64,000 bases of DNA, taken from the NCBI RefSeq assembly GCF_000328765.2, contig NC_019954.2, positions 2,090,516 through 2,154,515 on the forward strand, read 5' to 3'. The position numbers and the translations under genes were made by a program. This stretch comes from Tepidanaerobacter acetatoxydans Re1. GTDB taxonomy: Bacteria > Bacillota > Thermosediminibacteria > Thermosediminibacterales > Tepidanaerobacteraceae. Shown piece after piece: positions 33,206-40,991 of this stretch (position 1 is the first letter of the stretch; each line of letters begins with the position of its first letter). The notes below the pieces were generated by a model, which was not told where the DNA came from, ran no database searches, and was given only the letters and a program-made list of their open reading frames with translations.

Positions 33206-34102
33206 TTATCTACCTCCGAAAACACGTCTTGGATTTTCTATCATCATCATGTCAATGTCTTTTTGATTTATACCATTTCTTAAAAGCATAGGCACAAAAG
33301 ATTCTAGTATATAGGAGCGCCCATAACCACCATATTTTTTTAGTTGAGACTTTCTGGTTATATCAAGAGAAAGAACTATTCTGCTCGCATAACCCCGTTC
33401 TATCAACTTGCAAAGATTACTAGCTCTGAGCGTATCGGGTTGATAACTATTTTTACCTATAGTATCAAATCCAATATAACAACCTTTCTCTAAAACCTTG
33501 AAATAATAATCTATGTCTGGGTTTAAATCGACGTGTCCTATAATAACCTTTTCCAAATCCACACCGTTTTTTTCGAACAATTCTATTTGCTTTAAACCTA
33601 GTTTTCCTAAAGTTGTATGTGTTGTTATAGGAACGCCAGTAATTTTATGGGCATAGGCGGCAGCTTGAAACACCTTTTTTTCTTCATTAGTAAATGCATC
33701 TTGACTGGTGCCTATTTCTCCTATTATCCTCGCTTTTATCTCAGTCTTATCTATGCCATTTACTATTTCGTTTATCATAAAAGTTGAAAGTTCTTCTACG
33801 TTCTTTTCATATACCATTTTGGGGAAAAACGTGGTTTTGTAAAATCCCGTAGCAGCTACAACATTTATGCCTGATCTCTCAGATATTGCTATCATCCTGG
33901 CAATATCTCTGCCCATACCCAAATTTGTAACGTCTACAATTGTATCTATACCATGTGCTTTTAACGTCTCCATATCTTCAATCATGGCTTCATCATCATT
34001 TAGATTTGCATCAGCATCTTTTTTTGCGGAAAGATCTATTGTTAAATGCTCGTGCATTAGGGTTCGACCTAATTTATCTGTTTTACCTAAGACAGTATCC
34101 AT
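33206..34102 (-). CDS. php: Php/YhfV-like phosphotriesterase homology protein (Glu-bridged)
   Basis: Binuclear-metal hydrolase of 298 residues, the phosphotriesterase homology protein of the yhf cluster. Ligand motifs: MHEHLTIDL (HxH, about 17-25), bridging Glu in IIGEIGTS (about 125), THTTLG, GHVDLNPD and the catalytic Asp in SLDITRK. It differs from the paralogue at 17468, which has Lys at the bridging site, so the two enzymes likely differ in substrate. No phosphotriesterase activity has been shown for E. coli Php as far as I recall. It lies between transporter-like yhfT and PLP enzyme yhfS. Confidence 0.9.
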   Translation of the reverse strand: MDTVLGKTDKLGRTLMHEHLTIDLSAKKDADANLNDDEAMIEDMETLKAHGIDTIVDVTNLGMGRDIARMIAISERSGINVVAATGFYKTTFFPKMVYEKNVEELSTFMINEIVNGIDKTEIKARIIGEIGTSQDAFTNEEKKVFQAAAYAHKITGVPITTHTTLGKLGLKQIELFEKNGVDLEKVIIGHVDLNPDIDYYFKVLEKGCYIGFDTIGKNSYQPDTLRASNLCKLIERGYASRIVLSLDITRKSQLKKYGGYGRSYILESFVPMLLRNGINQKDIDMMMIENPRRVFGGR

Positions 34103-34121
34103 TAATAATTACATCCCTTCT

Positions 34122-35402
34122 TTAGGCAGCCGGCGGTATATAAAGTCCAATCACCGCTAAGATGTTTACTATTATCCCTACTAAAATAGCTCCTATGGGC
34201 CCAATAGCCATCCGAACTATCGGTCTTCCCGCTGCTTCATTCAGCAAATAAATTCCAATGACCAAGAATACGCCCAATCCCGGAATCATCAAATTTGCAG
34301 CATTGATGCCGCCCACCAAAAGCGCTATCTCTAAAAGCTGACTCATAGCCGTTCTTATGTTATCTGCAGAATTTCTTATACCGGGGAATTTATCCAAGAA
34401 ACCGGCTATACTGCTTAATAAATATACTTCGGCGAATATTATAATAAATCCAAGTATAGCTGCAACGAAGGGATTATTTACAAAAAGAGCAGCAGCAAAA
34501 ATAAAAGTCATACCCACCGGGCCATAGACGCCGGTTGTTATCGCCGTTGTAGCTACCAATGGCACAAATCCTATAGCTCTAGCTAAAGCTGCCATCGCTG
34601 CATCGGTGTATTTCATCTCTTTTACAAGATTCAAAGAGATTGGATCACCGGCTACTAAGTGCAAAGCTGTCCCCATAGCCACCAGTGCCCCCATAATCGC
34701 CAATATCCAAACATTTTTCTTGATTCTTGCAACTCTCTCGCTGAAAATAGCTGCTAAACCGGTTTCACCGCTTGATTTTTCTTGAGATGCAAAAATAATT
34801 AGAATCACCATTCCTGCAAGCATCGCCATACCATCTGGATTAAGAGCAATTTCGGAGCTTCCGACAGTTATAGGACTAAATCTCACAATTAATACCCTGA
34901 TAAATCCTGATACTGCCAGTGTAATAAATCCTTTTTTAACGCCTTGCTGCAGCGCCACCGCTAATGCCGGAAAGGCTGCAAACGCCATTGTTACCGGCGA
35001 TCCTATGGCACTCATGGCATCAAAAATATTTACCGGTAGTATCTTAAACAAATTTACGATCCACTGAAGTCCTGCTAAAAGTCCAACTCCATATAATGCT
35101 CCTATAGTACCTGAAATAATATCACCGGCAGCGCCTTTAGGTGCCCAAGTCCCGATGATATCAGTACCTAAGAGTATACTGTGAATCAAAAGAATAGAAG
35201 CACCTATTGAAACCGGAATTCCAAATCCTACTACTAGACCAAAACACATCGCAAAGCTCGTAGATGCTAGTTCTGCTTTTGTCATTCGTCCTTCAATATA
35301 TTCAGGCATTATTGGCCTTAATCCATCATTAAATACTGCTATTCCTCTATTTGCCAAAATGGCGGCAAGCGCCCCAATGGCTGCTATAACAACAGTGTTC
35401 AT
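34122..35402 (-). CDS. yhfT: YhfT-like polytopic membrane transporter
   Basis: Integral membrane protein of 426 residues with about 11-12 hydrophobic segments. The N-terminus (AIGALAAILANRGIAVFNDGLRPIMPEYIEGRM) and repeated glycine-rich loops match YhfT, a family found only beside php-like genes. It presumably carries the pathway substrate. Together with the small cytosolic YhfU it resembles a split transporter, but PTS phosphotransfer residues are not obvious. GGAGG lies 11 nt before the ATG. It is the only transport candidate in the cluster. Confidence 0.86.
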   Translation of the reverse strand: MNTVVIAAIGALAAILANRGIAVFNDGLRPIMPEYIEGRMTKAELASTSFAMCFGLVVGFGIPVSIGASILLIHSILLGTDIIGTWAPKGAAGDIISGTIGALYGVGLLAGLQWIVNLFKILPVNIFDAMSAIGSPVTMAFAAFPALAVALQQGVKKGFITLAVSGFIRVLIVRFSPITVGSSEIALNPDGMAMLAGMVILIIFASQEKSSGETGLAAIFSERVARIKKNVWILAIMGALVAMGTALHLVAGDPISLNLVKEMKYTDAAMAALARAIGFVPLVATTAITTGVYGPVGMTFIFAAALFVNNPFVAAILGFIIIFAEVYLLSSIAGFLDKFPGIRNSADNIRTAMSQLLEIALLVGGINAANLMIPGLGVFLVIGIYLLNEAAGRPIVRMAIGPIGAILVGIIVNILAVIGLYIPPAA

Positions 35403-35408
35403 TTTACA

Positions 35409-35780
35409 TTACTCCTCCTTATTATTTAATATGGCATTTACAATCATCGGCACTGCTTTTTCAATATGATCATTTGTAAATCCAAAAGCAACTTTACCTT
35501 CTTTTACAGCTTTTCTCACATTCTCACTTTGGGGTGGCTTTCCAGGCATCGATACAGTTGCACATTTTGCAGCACCTATCAGAGCCATAGCCAAGGCCAA
35601 AGCTCCACCACCTCCCGTGGCACAAGCTCCAATATAATAATCAGCATTTCCATTTTTTACCGCCATAGCCGCTTCAATGTCTGACATTATCTTGACATCT
35701 ACTGCCTCACCTCCTATTTTTCTAATTATTTCAGCTATCTTAGCTTTATCAATAGCCCCGCCAACTGCTATCCTAATCAT
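35409..35780 (-). CDS. yhfU: YhfU-like DUF2620 protein
   Basis: Small cytosolic protein of 123 residues: MIRIAVGGAIDKAKIAEIIRK start, a Rossmann-like alternation, and a glycine-rich YIGACATGGGGALALAMALIG segment (about 59-79). This is the DUF2620/YhfU family, always linked with yhfT. The compact fold with a Cys in a loop (GACATGGG) recalls a IIB-like phosphocarrier, but that is speculative. ATG at 35780 is chosen: GGAGT precedes it and the longer frame would overlap yhfY. 6 nt separate it from yhfT. Confidence 0.85.
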   Translation of the reverse strand: MIRIAVGGAIDKAKIAEIIRKIGGEAVDVKIMSDIEAAMAVKNGNADYYIGACATGGGGALALAMALIGAAKCATVSMPGKPPQSENVRKAVKEGKVAFGFTNDHIEKAVPMIVNAILNNKEE

Positions 35781-35785
35781 TTTAT

Positions 35786-36142
35786 TTAACACTCCTTTTC
35801 CATTAAGCTGCATATATGAAGTAATATATACCCCTTCTCGCTTTCCGGCAGCTTGATTTTCCCTTCTTTTTCGATGAAGTCGATAAAGTCTTGGGCTTTG
35901 GGATAATTCTTGTTATTCTGCAGTTCGTCTATTATAAAGTCTTCTAAAGCTTCCACTGTATTGCCATCTTTTATCCTTTGAAAAGACATGGCAAGGTGCG
36001 TAATAAACATGTTTCCCTTTTCATCTTCAACATTTATGCCCATCTGGCTTAACCAAGCAGCAGTTTTTAATGCCAAGTCCCTCACTTTACCATCAATAAC
36101 ACCTCCGTCATAGAGAATTTTTATCCTGTTATTAATATCCAT
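35786..36142 (-). CDS. yhfY: YhfY-like PRD-domain protein
   Basis: Single PRD (PTS regulation domain)-like protein of about 118 residues, with no DNA-binding domain. Features: FITHLAMSFQRIKDGNT (about 46), with a His in the usual PRD position, and GYILLHICSLMEKE at the end, with a second. Such stand-alone PRDs may relay phosphorylation state. ATG 36142 follows GGAGG by 7 nt; ATG 36145 is the alternative, and the longer frame overlies the operator. It heads the structural part of the yhf-like operon, directly after yhfZ. Confidence 0.82.
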   Translation of the reverse strand: MDINNRIKILYDGGVIDGKVRDLALKTAAWLSQMGINVEDEKGNMFITHLAMSFQRIKDGNTVEALEDFIIDELQNNKNYPKAQDFIDFIEKEGKIKLPESEKGYILLHICSLMEKEC

Positions 36143-36161
36143 CATATGACCTCCGTTCAAT

Positions 36162-36177
36162 ATACAGAACTTTGTAT
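36162..36177 (-). promoter_or_regulatory. candidate YhfZ operator before yhfY
   Basis: ATAC-N8-GTAT inverted repeat inside the sequence CCGTTCAATATAC followed by TTTGTAT, between the yhfZ stop (36194) and the yhfY ribosome-binding site. The same sequence context recurs before yhfZ at 37144-37159. Confidence 0.55.
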
Positions 36178-36193
36178 GGTTACGCAAAAAAAA

Positions 36194-37126
36194 TTAATAA
36201 TTTGGCAGCATTTTTCCTTCTAATACCTTTTTTTGTATTTCAATAACATATTGTTTATCAATGACATTTCTTAGAATATCCCTTAAACCCCATTCGGATT
36301 TTTTGGTAACCAATACTGCTTTTGTATTGTCTTCTTTTAGTTTTACAGCCTTAAGATTTTTTAAATCAAAATAAGATATGCTTAAATTTCTATCTTCAAT
36401 CTCATCTATATTCCAAATAGCTGCATCAACTTTCTTATCAAGCAAGCTTTTTAAGATCTGATTATACGTAAGCTCAACATATTTAACTTCTTTGCCTTCA
36501 CATTCATAAGTTGTAAGTATAAAATGATCCGGTGAGCTCTTATCCAGTGCAACCCTCATGCCATCTCTAATTTCACTGTCTTCAGGATTTGCGAACAATA
36601 CTTTGTGGTCTTTTACATATGAATAATTGCCGAAATCTATAACCATTTCAATATCTTTCCCTGATAAAACACCCATATCAGCAGCCAGTTTCGAGATAAT
36701 TATAAAATCATACTTTGATTGTTCCAAAGCTTCCAGCCTTTTATATCCGCCTCTCATGTATGCCATATTAAAGGGAATGCCGGATTTTTCAAATGCCTTA
36801 TAAATGCCGGTAGCAAGTCCTTCGTATCTTCTTGAATACGGAAGAGGCATGGCGCCTGTAACACTTCCCAAGCCTGCCACGTCCCATAACTTTCGGTAAT
36901 CTAAGCCTTCAATAAATGTACCCAGGTGACCTTTCGGCTCAAGCTTTACAGCTCCGGTTTCTTCCAAGAATCGTAAAGCAGATTGAATGGTGCCTCGTCC
37001 CAGATGGAATTTCTCAGCATAAACTCCTACCGGCTCAATTCGGTCATCCTTTTTTAGTGAAATAAATTCTCTTGCTAATTTTAAAACAGCTATTCCGTTT
37101 TTAGTCAATAATTCTTTGTTTATCAA
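36194..37126 (-). CDS. yhfZ: YhfZ-like GntR-type transcriptional regulator
   Basis: Transcriptional regulator of 310 residues. A winged helix-turn-helix lies at the N-terminus (about 8-75: FHLGRGTIQSALRFLEETGAVKLEPKGHLGTFI). A periplasmic-binding-protein-like effector domain follows, beginning at GAMPLPYSRRYEGLATGIYKAFEKSGIPF. This is the YhfZ architecture, and the protein presumably responds to the pathway substrate. It starts with TTG after GGGTGGT. Matching inverted repeats lie just upstream of it and upstream of yhfY, suggesting autoregulation and control of the operon. Confidence 0.88.
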   Translation of the reverse strand: MINKELLTKNGIAVLKLAREFISLKKDDRIEPVGVYAEKFHLGRGTIQSALRFLEETGAVKLEPKGHLGTFIEGLDYRKLWDVAGLGSVTGAMPLPYSRRYEGLATGIYKAFEKSGIPFNMAYMRGGYKRLEALEQSKYDFIIISKLAADMGVLSGKDIEMVIDFGNYSYVKDHKVLFANPEDSEIRDGMRVALDKSSPDHFILTTYECEGKEVKYVELTYNQILKSLLDKKVDAAIWNIDEIEDRNLSISYFDLKNLKAVKLKEDNTKAVLVTKKSEWGLRDILRNVIDKQYVIEIQKKVLEGKMLPNY

Positions 37127-37143
37127 ATTACCACCCGTTCAAT

Positions 37144-37159
37144 ATACTATATTTTGTAT
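37144..37159 (-). promoter_or_regulatory. candidate YhfZ operator upstream of yhfZ
   Basis: ATAC-N8-GTAT inverted repeat, extended to AATATAC and GTATATT arms, preceded by CCGTTC as at the yhfY site. It lies 17 nt upstream of the TTG start. Confidence 0.55.
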
Positions 37160-37279
37160 ATTATTATATCAGTATTCCTCCTATTAAACAATAGCGTTTA
37201 TATAAAAAGTTATGTTTATTTTGTAATAGTGTTATCTAGACCTATTATTTTACAAAATGCTGATTAGAGGAACATTACT

Positions 37280-38104
37280 TTATACCGTTCTTAATATATG
37301 CTTATAAATAGCATAGCTTACTCCTGACATATCATTTGACAGTGTTACATAATCCGCCGCTTTCTTCAGTTCTTCTTCTGCATTATCCACGGCAATGGAC
37401 AGGCCGGCTACTTCAAACATGCTTATATCATTGTGGTTGTCGCCGAAAACCACAATTTCTTCAAAACTGATATCAAGGTGCTTAGATAGAGTTATAAGCG
37501 CTTTGCCTTTTGACACGCCCCAACTCATAATATCGATTAGACCCCTTCCGGAACTTACGATAGTCAAGCTGTTATCTGTATTTATATCTTTATTTAACCT
37601 TTCCAAAATATGTTTATTTTGGTCGTTTATCAAAACTTTAATTATATCCTGATTGGAAATGTCCAAATCCTTAACACTATAACTTTGGGCTTGCAGTTCC
37701 TTTTTTACGCTCATGTTATATTCTCTAACTAAATTTATGCGTTTTGAGTTTTCACTGTAATAAATGCCCTCAGGAGTATATACTAAATAGTCCAAGCGGT
37801 TGTCTTTGCAATAGTCTACAAGCTTTGCAACAACATTCGGCTCCATTGTTTTCATATACAAAATTTCACCTGTTCGAACATCCTTTATCAATGCACCGTT
37901 ACAAGCTATTATAGGAGTTGCCAAGTCCAGTTCGTAAAGGTATTTGTTTGCAATAAGGTCATGTCTGCCGGTTGCTATAATAACCTCTTTGCCCTTTGTT
38001 TTTAGAATCTCAATAGCTTTTCGGTTTTCGTCGGTTATCTCTCCCGCAGAGTTTAGCAGTGTTCCGTCTAAATCACATACAATCCATTTATATTCATTTG
38101 CCAT
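37280..38104 (-). CDS. Cof-type HAD-IIB phosphatase
   Basis: Haloacid dehalogenase-superfamily phosphatase of 274 residues with a type IIB cap. Motif I is VCDLDGTLLNS (about 9-19), motif II is the Thr in VIIATGR (about 58), motif III Lys is in GVSKGKALITL (about 199), and motif IV is FGDNHNDISMFE (about 222). Cof-type enzymes dephosphorylate sugar phosphates, FMN or pyridoxal phosphate with broad specificity. No clear link to neighbours beyond proximity to the yhf-like operon and RDD gene. Confidence 0.93.
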   Translation of the reverse strand: MANEYKWIVCDLDGTLLNSAGEITDENRKAIEILKTKGKEVIIATGRHDLIANKYLYELDLATPIIACNGALIKDVRTGEILYMKTMEPNVVAKLVDYCKDNRLDYLVYTPEGIYYSENSKRINLVREYNMSVKKELQAQSYSVKDLDISNQDIIKVLINDQNKHILERLNKDINTDNSLTIVSSGRGLIDIMSWGVSKGKALITLSKHLDISFEEIVVFGDNHNDISMFEVAGLSIAVDNAEEELKKAADYVTLSNDMSGVSYAIYKHILRTV

Positions 38105-38152
38105 TTACTTACACTCAATCCTTCTGGTATATTTATTGTATAATGTGTTAAG

Positions 38153-38620
38153 TTAAATATCTATTACATCATCTTTTTCTTTTAAATCCTGGCTTTCTGC
38201 CACTTGGGTATTTGCCCATTTATCGCCAAGTCTTCTACCGTCATTATCTGTTACTGCCAATACAATTTCAACCACCATCAGAGCAAAGCCGACTATACTG
38301 CCGATTATCCATCCCAAAATAGGTACTATGCCAAAAGCACTGCCTATAGCAATAGGTAAGTTCCTCTTTACAGATATTGTCCAATCTATGTCTTTGCCTT
38401 CCAGAGAAACAACTTCAAGTCCCATAATCTTTTTACCGATACTACGATTTTTAAAATCTGCATTTTTTGTTATTTCAAAGGCCACAGCATCCTTTGTCAG
38501 AAGGTAAACCGTGCTTACAATTGCTCCCAATATCGGAATATATATAAGTAAACTCGCAATAATACCGTCAATCAATGCCGCAAGAAACCTTTTGAATAAA
38601 TCCGCCTTTTTATACTGCAT
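38153..38620 (-). CDS. RDD-family membrane protein
   Basis: Membrane protein of 155 residues with the RDD family pattern: KRFLAALIDGIIASLL (Arg and Asp in the first span, about 10-25), a second span at 27-43, the cytosolic NRSIGKKIMGLEVV element (about 59-72) and a third span near 92-115. It ends in a hydrophilic tail. The function of the family is poorly known; some members affect ion exchange. It is followed 14 nt upstream by the M19 dipeptidase gene, suggesting co-transcription. Confidence 0.85.
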   Translation of the reverse strand: MQYKKADLFKRFLAALIDGIIASLLIYIPILGAIVSTVYLLTKDAVAFEITKNADFKNRSIGKKIMGLEVVSLEGKDIDWTISVKRNLPIAIGSAFGIVPILGWIIGSIVGFALMVVEIVLAVTDNDGRRLGDKWANTQVAESQDLKEKDDVIDI

Positions 38621-38633
38621 ATCATTTGCCCCC

Positions 38634-39665
38634 TTACCTTAAAATAGTTTTGTAAACCCTTAAAAAGTTTTCTCCATAAATAAGTCTAATTTCATTATCT
38701 GAATATCCTCTTGATATAAGCTCTTCTGTAAGTTTATGTATATTCGGATAACTGTCTATTACATCATAGTCTTCGCCCTCTTTTTTGTCTTTAGAGTCTG
38801 TCTTGTTGCCAAATATTTTGTCGCAAAAGTCAAAACCCAAACCAATATGCTCTATGCCTGCCACTGCTTTTAAATGATCTACATGGTCTGCCAAAGCTTT
38901 CACATCTGCGTACTTTTCCGCAACTATTGAGCTTACACCATTGATTCCTATTACGCCGCCCGTTGCGGCTATAGCTTTTATTTGCTCATCGCTCAAATTC
39001 CTCATTATTCCATAAAGAGCCCTGCAGTTGGAATGGGATGCTATTACAGGTTTTGATGCAATCTTTATTACATCCCAAAATCCAGCTTCGTTTAAATGGC
39101 TGACATCTAGCATCATTCCAAGCCTTTCGGCTTCTTCTACAACTTTTTCGCCAAATTGCGAAAGGCCATTCTTTTTATCTTTCACCTTAGAAAAGCTGCA
39201 TCCATCTCCTGCAAAGTTTCGTCTTGACCAAGTGATGCCTACTCCCCTTACTCCAAGCTCATAAAAAAGTCGAAGCAAACCTATATCGTTCATCAATGGG
39301 TCAACGCCTTCAAATGACAACAGAATCCCGATAATTCCTTTTTCCATGGCTTCTTTTACATCAGAATAGCTTTTTATAAATTTAATCTTGTCTTTTGACT
39401 CGTCAAGGTCCGAATAGAAAGCGCTTATCTGGTCCAATGCTTTTCTTAAACCTAATTCCGGAAGGTAATCTTCAGTGATATATATCGATGAAACTATGAT
39501 ATTTGCTCCACCTTCTTTAAATTCAGGCATATAATAGTTTTCGATTATTTGCCTTTCTCCTTTTCTTCTTTTCTTTTCAACATCGAAAAGCAAGTCAATA
39601 TGTGCATCCACTAGTGTAAAATTTGCATGGATATTTTTTACCCGGCGCTGCATCTCGTTTTGCAT
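38634..39665 (-). CDS. membrane dipeptidase family (M19) zinc dipeptidase
   Basis: Zinc metallopeptidase of 343 residues acting on dipeptides, including D-amino acid or dehydro-dipeptides in related enzymes. The M19 pattern is clear: LVDAHIDLLFDV (HxD, about 18-29), LLSFEGVDPL with the bridging Glu (about 117), LDVSHLNEAGFWDV (about 191), VIASHSNCRAL (about 213), and IGLGFDFCD (about 280). No signal peptide is seen, so it is probably cytosolic like other Firmicutes members. The GGAGG site precedes the ATG. The RDD gene follows 13 nt downstream. Confidence 0.93.
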   Translation of the reverse strand: MQNEMQRRVKNIHANFTLVDAHIDLLFDVEKKRRKGERQIIENYYMPEFKEGGANIIVSSIYITEDYLPELGLRKALDQISAFYSDLDESKDKIKFIKSYSDVKEAMEKGIIGILLSFEGVDPLMNDIGLLRLFYELGVRGVGITWSRRNFAGDGCSFSKVKDKKNGLSQFGEKVVEEAERLGMMLDVSHLNEAGFWDVIKIASKPVIASHSNCRALYGIMRNLSDEQIKAIAATGGVIGINGVSSIVAEKYADVKALADHVDHLKAVAGIEHIGLGFDFCDKIFGNKTDSKDKKEGEDYDVIDSYPNIHKLTEELISRGYSDNEIRLIYGENFLRVYKTILR

Positions 39666-39708
39666 TTGCGGGCCTCCAATTCTTAATATTAGTAATAGCC
39701 TTTACAGT

Positions 39709-40344
39709 TTACATGGGCAATACAAATTTCATAATCATTGCAAAGTGTAGTATTGACCCAACAGAAATAAATATATGAAAGACCTCATGGAAGCCAAATT
39801 TGTTGGGAATAAAGTTGAAAATCTTCGTCGCATAGATTATTCCTCCAATGGTATAAGACAGGCCTCCTAAAAACAAAAGCAAAATCGCCTCTTTCGGATA
39901 TGCCTGGATTAATTTAGCCATTGGAACTATAGCCATCCAACCAAGTACAATATAAAATATCGTGGAAACCCAGCGGTGTACTCCTACACAAAACATCTTT
40001 ATGATTATGCCTACCAGTGAAAGTCCCCAAATAATCGCAAGCATTACCCACCTCCATGTTCCTTCTAGGCCAAAATAGAGCACTGGCGTGTATGTGCCCG
40101 CTATTAAGATGAAAATTGAGATATGATCCAATTTCCTGAGTATCAGCTGTTTTCTAGGAGTAGTCTTGGCCCAATGGTATGCAGTGCTTGCTCCATAGAG
40201 TATAATAACACTGGCTCCGTAAATTGTCAGCGTAATCAGTTTCTCAGGGTTGTTATATGAAAATACAATTAAAAAGACTAGACCGACAATACCTGCTAAA
40301 AAAGTGATAAAATGGGTCCATGTGTTCACTGGTTCCCTCATCAT
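39709..40344 (-). CDS. hemolysin III / YqfA-family membrane protein
   Basis: Seven-transmembrane PAQR/HlyIII-type protein of 211 residues. Family metal-binding residues are visible: EPVNTWTHFITFLAG at the N-terminus, ASTAYHWAK with Ser-x3-His (about 53), KLDHISIFILIAGTYTPV with Asp-His (about 71), and the C-terminal HEVFHIFISVGSILHF. Homologues were named from a Bacillus cereus pore-former, but the usual role is probably hydrolase-like or membrane homeostasis. The GGAGG site is 7 nt from the ATG. No obvious operon partner. Confidence 0.92.
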   Translation of the reverse strand: MMREPVNTWTHFITFLAGIVGLVFLIVFSYNNPEKLITLTIYGASVIILYGASTAYHWAKTTPRKQLILRKLDHISIFILIAGTYTPVLYFGLEGTWRWVMLAIIWGLSLVGIIIKMFCVGVHRWVSTIFYIVLGWMAIVPMAKLIQAYPKEAILLLFLGGLSYTIGGIIYATKIFNFIPNKFGFHEVFHIFISVGSILHFAMIMKFVLPM

Positions 40345-40499
40345 TGCTGTGCCTCCTTAAATTGCCGTTGTATTTATTATAAAATCATCCAATTATATAA
40401 TACATCCGTATATAATATAGTTATTCGTCATAATATATGCAATTCCTTCAAATATATATAGCTATATAGCAAAAACCGCTCGTAAAACAAGTTTGGATT

Positions 40500-40772
40500 T
40501 TATTTTGAAAGTTTATCTATTATCTTGATCATTTCATCGATTTTCTGTTTTTTATCTGTCTGGTCACCGGAATCGAAAACCTCAGTTACGCAGTGCTTTA
40601 AATGTGCATCGAGTACATCCTTATTGATATTTTTCAAAATCGCAATAGATGCCATCAGCTGATTAGAAATATCGATACAGTAGCGATTATCTTCTACCAT
40701 TTTGATAAGCCCATCGATCTGCCCTCGCACGGTTTTTAGCTTTCGCAATGCCTGCTCTCTATCAGCTTTCAA
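40500..40772 (-). CDS. csoR: CsoR-family copper-sensing repressor
   Basis: All-helical metal-sensing repressor of 90 residues. The Cu(I)-ligand set C-H-C is present: Cys in NRYCIDISNQ (about 31) and His and Cys in DAHLKHCVTE (about 56 and 60). RGQIDGLIKMVED is the family N-terminal helix. It starts with TTG, with GGAGG 8 nt upstream lying inside the end of copA, so translation is coupled. When copper binds, the repressor releases the copA promoter palindrome at 43402-43423. Confidence 0.92.
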   Translation of the reverse strand: MKADREQALRKLKTVRGQIDGLIKMVEDNRYCIDISNQLMASIAILKNINKDVLDAHLKHCVTEVFDSGDQTDKKQKIDEMIKIIDKLSK

Positions 40773-40775
40773 GTC

Positions 40776-40991
40776 TTATACCTCCTCCACAATGGATGTT
40801 ACTTCATACCCTGCTTCTTCTATAACATGTTTTAACGTTTCATCAGATATCGGTTTTAGATATGCTACCTCGGCTGAACCATCCTCTAGATTAACACTTG
40901 CGTTAACTCCATCTATTGCATTTAAAGCCTTTTCAACACGCATCTTACAGTGTTCACACATCATGCCTTTGATTTTCAAAACTTTTTTCAT
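40776..40991 (-). other. copZ: nested in-frame CopZ-size ORF inside the 3' end of copA
   Basis: ATG at 40991, in frame with copA codon 798, is preceded by GGGAG at 9-nt spacing. It would give a 71-residue HMA protein with GMMCEHC, the usual size of the copper chaperone CopZ. Whether it is made separately by internal initiation cannot be told from sequence. Confidence 0.55.
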
